A stretch of 64,000 bases of DNA from Brachionus rotundiformis (Eukaryota > Rotifera > Eurotatoria > Ploima > Brachionidae): assembly GCA_016802295.1 (NCBI GenBank), contig JAESIW010000137.1, positions 6,097,327 through 6,161,326 on the forward strand, in the 5' to 3' direction. The notes below the pieces were generated by a model. It ran no database searches. It was not told where the DNA came from and saw only the letters and a program-made list of their open reading frames with translations. Position numbers and translations under genes: made by a program. Positions within the stretch are counted from its first letter, which is position 1. Each line of letters starts with the position of its first letter. Below, piece after piece: positions 59,475-64,000 of the stretch.

Positions 59475-60860
59475 TTATTTTTGTGAAATTTTTTTAGAAC
59501 TTTTACACACAAAAAACATTTCTACGAGTATTTGTATTATTTCGATAAAAGTGAGTAAGCTTATTCCCAAAAATAGGCCAGCAATACCACCTATTCCAGA
59601 AATCAAGTCAACAATATCAACAGCAGGAATTTCACTTATTTGTGTATAATCCAAGCTTCCAAAGTAGATATTTACAACAGCTATATCTTGAGTATTAAAA
59701 TTTTTATCACTATAATGATTCAAAATTCGCTCATCATATATTGGATTTGAAAATTGATTATGGCTAATTGTTTTATCAAACCACATACCTTCGCATTCAA
59801 GAGGGCATTCTTTGAGGCAGTCAAAATACAGACTGTGGCCTGCTAAAGCTTTGTTAAATATATCTAAAGCACAGCCAATATCCAAATCACTAATACATGG
59901 AGTTGAATTGAAAATGGACAAATAAAGTGATACATAACATTTGCATTCTTTGATTACTTCTCTTTGTAAACACTGGACAACACATAAATATTGGTTGTAT
60001 TGGTTTGTTTCTTTGTGAAGCATCTTGAATAATTCAGATTGATAGCCTTCCGGATCGTGAGTATTACCATCACAATTGCTGTAAGGCTTTTCTTTAGATC
60101 TGTAAAAATTTCGCTTTATGACAATATTTGTTTCAAGCTTTGGTTCCAAAGTGATATCCTCAACCATATATGGACTGCTAGATTGGTTATGGATAAAAAC
60201 TACTGCCCCGTAACTAGGACTCACAAATTTAAGATCATCAGCAACACTTACATTTAAAACAAGTCTTAGGCCTTGATACTTGTCTTTCCCAATAGAGGAT
60301 TTAAGATCCACTTTTTTATCATACTTGTCATATCCTGAATTAAATTGATAGCAATTTCCGTAATATGGATGGGCAAACAGTCTAATTTGTGTTCTATTGC
60401 ATTCATAAAAATTAAACAAGCAGTCAACTAAAAGTTTATCTAATGGATCACTCTGATAAGTATTCTGAAATGGTGCTATTTTGACTAGACTCTTAAGGTG
60501 ACTTTCAAGATCATATCTCATAGGATGAAAATAATTAGATTTATCTTTTATATTATTCCAAAAATCGGCAGATAACTTAGAGGTAAAATAGTTGATGTTA
60601 CAAAATGTTACGGTTGGAAATAGAGACTGAAATTCATTAATCATTCTAATTTTTGTGGTAACTTCATAATCAAGGTATTGAACAATTCCCTTACTGGTCA
60701 TGTATACACATCCAGCTAGTGAAATTAGAGTAAATATTGTCCAAATTATCTTCATAAGGATATTTTTTGTTCGTATAATATTCGGAAATCCATGAATAGT
60801 TGATGAGAGAAGGAAATTTTTTAAAGTGTTTTTAATTGATAGATTTTTTTCGTTATCCAT
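59475..60860 (-). CDS. DEG/ENaC (ASC) family sodium channel subunit, 461 aa, single exon
   Basis: A two-helix subunit of a trimeric, usually amiloride-sensitive, Na+ channel. The cytoplasmic N-terminus has the gating His-Gly motif (TIHGFPNII, residues 23-24). TM1 is about 39-61. The post-TM1 signature FPTVTFCNINYF is at 81-92. The ectodomain is Cys-rich (CVVQCLQREVIKECKCYVSL; CLKECPLECEGMWF), as in the thumb region. TM2 (about 418-450) has the Gly-x-Ser selectivity filter (GIS, 432-434) within GGIAGLFLGISLLTFIEI. The whole gene is one exon, unlike most in this window. Relatives include peptide-gated, acid-gated and mechanosensitive channels; the gating stimulus cannot be inferred. Confidence 0.94.
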   Translation of the reverse strand: MDNEKNLSIKNTLKNFLLSSTIHGFPNIIRTKNILMKIIWTIFTLISLAGCVYMTSKGIVQYLDYEVTTKIRMINEFQSLFPTVTFCNINYFTSKLSADFWNNIKDKSNYFHPMRYDLESHLKSLVKIAPFQNTYQSDPLDKLLVDCLFNFYECNRTQIRLFAHPYYGNCYQFNSGYDKYDKKVDLKSSIGKDKYQGLRLVLNVSVADDLKFVSPSYGAVVFIHNQSSSPYMVEDITLEPKLETNIVIKRNFYRSKEKPYSNCDGNTHDPEGYQSELFKMLHKETNQYNQYLCVVQCLQREVIKECKCYVSLYLSIFNSTPCISDLDIGCALDIFNKALAGHSLYFDCLKECPLECEGMWFDKTISHNQFSNPIYDERILNHYSDKNFNTQDIAVVNIYFGSLDYTQISEIPAVDIVDLISGIGGIAGLFLGISLLTFIEIIQILVEMFFVCKSSKKISQK

Positions 60861-61385
60861 TTTTTAGAATAAAAAAGTTGACATTCAAATAGAAAATTAA
60901 ATAATTATTAAAATTATTTTGCGTTTTTAAATTTAGTAATGTTTATTTAATTTATTGATTAGCCTCATCAATAATATAATATGATGATGTAGCTACATTT
61001 TTTAAATGTAAGTCGATCAACTTATAAGTGGAATTAATTTTGGATAATTGCTTTTTAATTATTTCTTGTTCTGTTTTTATTATCAGTTATTGGGTGTGAT
61101 ATTTTCTAAACAAAAAGTCACTTTATTAATATAAAAATAACTTTAATTTTAAAAATCAAAAACCTAAATTTTATTTTTATTTTTATGTTTTTAATCATAT
61201 AATATATAACTTCCCAAATTACCTTTAATTACCTTTATAACTGATATTAATTGATATTCAATATTATGAAAAAAGTGAGAAACGACTAGTATTTTTGATA
61301 TTTATTTGGGTTTAAATTGTAATAGAATTTGGAAAAGAAAAATAGAGCTTCGCCATCACCTATTTAGCTCATTCCTGGAAACCTA
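60861..61385. other. Intergenic, A+T-rich
   Basis: 5' flank of the channel gene. Nothing recognised. Confidence 0.5.
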
Positions 61386-62102
61386 CAAATGACCAAAACA
61401 CATCAAATTCTCTGGTTATACGTAGATTATTGTAAAGAAAATATACGGTTCAAAAACCAAGATTTTGCTTTCTTTTCTGAAAAGCTAGAAGAAATTTCTG
61501 TCTCAACGTGATACATGGAACACGGCAAAATATTCTATATATCAATTTTTAAATTTCATAATTTTGGTGAAATTTTTCGCGGAGTCGAGCTGTATTCGAC
61601 TGCCTCCAGTTAAAGGATGTCAACCGAATCTAAAAATGCTCTAAATGAGATGAAATTCCTCGAATTGTGTCTCCTACAATGTGGTCTTCTACTCAAAGAT
61701 AACTCAGACACAATGTTCATTCATCTTCTTTCACGAACACTTAATTTCTACAAATCTAATAGATCAATACTACACTGAATTATCTCGCAATTGTCCTTTG
61801 ATCCTATTGGACCAATATTTGGAGCCACCTTTGGGACAACTTCTTTTCAAATTTGACAAACACAATAGCGAGATCATTCTTATGGCAGGGACTGCTTTAT
61901 CTTGACCCTGGGTAGCAGGATGTTTTGCTTTAATTTAAAAGAACTTAATGATCTTGGAGAAGTAAAAATAAACCATATTCAAGATAAGATAGTATTTCTT
62001 TCAGCTTTTTTGAATGACTTCTCTGAATCATATGAAGTATTGAAGGATATAAATGGCGAAATTATAATTTGTAGTGAAGAGAAAAAAAATATCTCAAAAT
62101 GA
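61386..62102 (+). pseudogene. Broken coding-looking islands, unrecognised
   Basis: This stretch is less A+T-rich than its flanks and holds several plus-strand frames that each look protein-like but do not join. 61390..61509 reads MTKTHQILWLYVDYCKEN and continues to a stop. 61618..61779 reads MSTESKNALNEMKFLELCLL and stops. An overlapping frame gives LILLDQYLEPPLGQLLFKFD up to 61905. The last frame to 62102 includes IVFLSAFLNDFSESYEVL. That frame's stop codon overlaps the ATG at 62099. It may be a decayed gene or one with introns I could not place; no family is recognised. Confidence 0.35.
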
Positions 62103-62340
62103 GTAATTTGACTCATAGAAAAATTGTCAACGAAGAAAAGCCAGATAATGTGAAGCGAATAGGTACAGATGTTGGTTCCAAGGAAGAGATGGAACCATTG
62201 CCATCGAAGCCTTGTAGAGAGAGCATACCACAAGACAAGGTCGAGAAAGAGATCCTCAATGCAGTTATCAAAGATTTGAAACCCAGATGGCGCAATTGGC
62301 TTGTGCACGGCATTTTCACCATGGTAATGATCATGACATT
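62099..62340 (+). CDS. CDP-diacylglycerol synthase N-terminal exon, interrupted by an LTR element
   Basis: CDP-DAG synthase makes CDP-diacylglycerol from phosphatidic acid and CTP in the ER membrane. The frame starts MSNLTHRKIVNEEKP. After a polar stretch it reaches LKPRWRNWLVHGIFTMVMIM, matching the SRWKNWWxRGILTLxMI entry into the first membrane helix of human CDS1/CDS2 as remembered. The polar N-terminus has the expected length. The similarity ends at 62340, exactly where an LTR-like TGTTA begins, so the open frame beyond (to 62374) is not CDS sequence. The rest of the gene is not in the window. It could be a disrupted gene or a retrocopy fragment. The identification rests on about 20 residues. 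Confidence 0.55.
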
Positions 62341-62707
62341 TGTTACGGTACATCACCAATTCTCCATGGTATAATTAAATCCTATATTTATTTATGGATT
62401 ACATAAATATTGATCAACATTTATTAATGATGCGCAATCAATCACCGGTTTATAATGGTTATTGCAACAGTCAATTAATAATATAATAATAAATATATAT
62501 TTGATTTAGAATGTTTAAGTTTTACTTCCTAGTTTTTATTTAAATTCATTTTTATTCTAGCATAAAGAACTTCACTATAAATTGAAGTAACTTATTCTTA
62601 TGTTAGCAGTTCCTTAGATTCACTCTTATTTTATTCAATAAATATTTTAAAACGAATTCGTTATCTTTTACTACGCTTAAAGTAGTGGCCAGACTCTAAG
62701 TGTAACA
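62341..62707 (+). mobile_element. 5' long terminal repeat of an LTR retrotransposon, about 367 bp
   Basis: Begins TGTTACGG and ends AGTGTAACA, with the short inverted ends TGTTA/TAACA. It is followed after two bases by a primer-binding site and then gag. It contains an AATAAA near 62637. The second LTR lies outside the window, so the 5' boundary is inferred from the inverted ends and from the break in the CDP-DAG synthase frame. Confidence 0.65.
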
Positions 62708-62709
62708 TA

Positions 62710-62718
62710 TGGTAGCAG
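62710..62718 (+). other. Primer-binding site, initiator tRNA-Met type
   Basis: TGGTAGCAG is complementary to the 3' end (CTGCTACCA) of eukaryotic initiator tRNA-Met. It lies two bases after the LTR end, the normal position for priming minus-strand synthesis. Confidence 0.75.
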
Positions 62719-62721
62719 CGA

Positions 62722-64000
62722 ATGTACGATTTGGATATGGATAAAGAAATGAAAACCGAAGAAGATACTTCCAAAAGCTGGGAACAAATTAAAAATATGC
62801 ATCACATGAAAGCAAAATCATTAGCTTTTAAATTGGACAAACTAACAAAAATCTATAAGGAGACGCTGGAATCTGCATTTGCAATAGCAAAAAGTAACGA
62901 TGATACTAAAGTCAGAGAAAAAAATGTAGAAGAATTAAAATTAAGTCTCGGCTTAAAAATCAAAGATTTAAAGTCCAAAGAACAAATTGAAGAAAATGAA
63001 GACAAGGATGAAGAGCTAGAATACCTTAAATCGAAATTGTATTCTTTATCAACTGAAATTGAAGCAAAAGACATCGAAATTAATTCATTGAAGACAGAAA
63101 ATATGATCAAACAAGTTAAATTTAAAAACATAGATGATACTAATACAGAAGATCAACTTTACAGCATAAACAAAGATTTCTATAAATTAGTAAATCTTTC
63201 AGAACAGATTGGATCAAAAAGTCATGAAAGCCCTGCTAATGACGAACAATTATCAGAGACGGATGAACAATCAATCGATAAATTTAAAGATGTAAAGAAA
63301 CAAAACTATAACACTTTAATGCCTAAAACGAGTTATAGTGAGTCAATTTTTAAATCTAACAGAATTCATAATCAAAAAGATAATGAAAATGAGAAATTTG
63401 AGAACATATCATACCCTCAAAGCAATTATAGAATCTCAAACTATACACTACCTCCTACTCCTATCCTAAAGGATTCAAATGACTTGAATATAAATTCAAG
63501 CAAATTAATTGATAACACGATGTTAAATAAGTCGAATTTGAATTACGATGATAAAATTATAACCAAAATAAAAAGACTCGACAATTCTACTCCAAAGTTT
63601 TCTGGAAATCCAAGAGATGATGTAGATGATTGGCTGTTTATGGTAAATCAAGGATTTATATCAGCAAACATAGAGGAAGAAAAGAAATTGAACGCAATTG
63701 TAAATTTTGTATCGGAACTCCCGTTACTGATTCTGAAAAAACATATTGAATCACAAAGCAATTGGATCTCTTTTGAAAATGAGTTAAAGTCAACTTTCAG
63801 AAATATTAATCGTGATCAAAAAATTCGATCTGAATTAATTTCCTTAAAGAATAGAGATAGTATGTCTATTGAGAATTATGTAAGTAGATTTTTAACTCTA
63901 ACAAATAAAATATCATTCATGGCAGAGGATGAAAAAATGTTTCATTTTATACAAGGATTAAAAGAATCAACAAAAAGGGAACTTTTATGTCGTAACATCA
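62722..64000 (+). CDS. LTR retrotransposon Gag protein, N-terminal 426 aa (runs off window)
   Basis: One open frame continues from 62722 to the window end without a stop; an in-frame ATG at 62737 is an alternative start. The first 130 residues are Lys/Glu-rich and probably coiled coil. A polar linker follows. From about residue 288 there is a Retrotrans_gag-type capsid region: STPKFSGNPRDDVDDWLFMV, then ELPLLILKKHI, WISFENELKSTFR, SIENYVSRFLTLTNKISFMA and KMFHFIQGLKESTKRELL. This is the pattern of Ty3/gypsy and related Gags. The intact frame suggests a young or recently active copy. Zinc knuckle and pol lie beyond the window, so the clade is not decided. Confidence 0.88.
   Translation, partial: MYDLDMDKEMKTEEDTSKSWEQIKNMHHMKAKSLAFKLDKLTKIYKETLESAFAIAKSNDDTKVREKNVEELKLSLGLKIKDLKSKEQIEENEDKDEELEYLKSKLYSLSTEIEAKDIEINSLKTENMIKQVKFKNIDDTNTEDQLYSINKDFYKLVNLSEQIGSKSHESPANDEQLSETDEQSIDKFKDVKKQNYNTLMPKTSYSESIFKSNRIHNQKDNENEKFENISYPQSNYRISNYTLPPTPILKDSNDLNINSSKLIDNTMLNKSNLNYDDKIITKIKRLDNSTPKFSGNPRDDVDDWLFMVNQGFISANIEEEKKLNAIVNFVSELPLLILKKHIESQSNWISFENELKSTFRNINRDQKIRSELISLKNRDSMSIENYVSRFLTLTNKISFMAEDEKMFHFIQGLKESTKRELLCRNI

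Noticed and set aside
62341..62374. Continuation of the CDP-DAG synthase frame past 62340
   Set aside because: The residues do not match the family and coincide with the inferred LTR start.

Overview
The window is nuclear DNA of a small-genomed invertebrate animal. It is very A+T-rich. Most introns are 45-60 bp with plain GT...AG ends, and exons were joined here by phase and by homology to known families. The gene set is metazoan: a nicotinic acetylcholine receptor subunit, a DEG/ENaC channel, Piwi, Integrator subunit 7, FBXL6, TMEM26 and TMEM177 relatives, and histones with the metazoan 3' stem-loop. The composition, tiny introns and gene content would suit a monogonont rotifer such as Brachionus. 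That is inference; the sequence contains no diagnostic marker and another spiralian or ecdysozoan is possible.

Layout. 1-7 kb: the 3' end of mitochondrial CLPX (+), two small single-intron genes (+), a 0.4 kb inverted-repeat element, a tRNA-Thr(AGT), and a nicotinic receptor alpha-type subunit (-). 10-16 kb: single-exon Rab geranylgeranyltransferase alpha (+), a TMEM26-like membrane protein (-), and a short protein with tau/MAP-type microtubule-binding repeats (+). 18.7-27.6 kb: a ten-exon INTS7 (-), head-to-head with a PH-domain gene (+), then a cationic amino acid transporter (-). 29.3-33.7 kb: a large, unusually G+C-rich ankyrin-repeat gene with a myristoylation-type N-terminus (-); its single intron holds a LINE reverse-transcriptase fragment. 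33.7-42.2 kb: an apparent gene desert.

42.2-50 kb: FBXL6 (+), then a histone neighbourhood. A divergent H2B/H2A pair is flanked by two paralogous genes for secreted, Lys/Arg-rich peptides that share a duplicated TATA promoter. H4 follows, without a histone stem-loop. 50.3-58.7 kb: a tight same-strand run of EIF2B4, TMEM177 and MRPL28, converging on a Piwi gene with a long RGG-type N-terminus. 59.5-64 kb: a single-exon DEG/ENaC channel (-), a stretch of broken coding-looking islands, a first exon of CDP-diacylglycerol synthase that stops exactly where an LTR begins, an initiator-Met primer-binding site, and a Gag reading frame that runs off the window.

Functional links. CLPX, MRPL28 and TMEM177 act in mitochondria. 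The EIF2B4-TMEM177-MRPL28 cluster has acceptor-like AGs just before its start codons, compatible with polycistronic or SL trans-spliced expression. Piwi would act against mobile DNA of the kind seen here (LTR element, LINE fragment, inverted-repeat element). Gene symbols rest on remembered family motifs, not on a database search.
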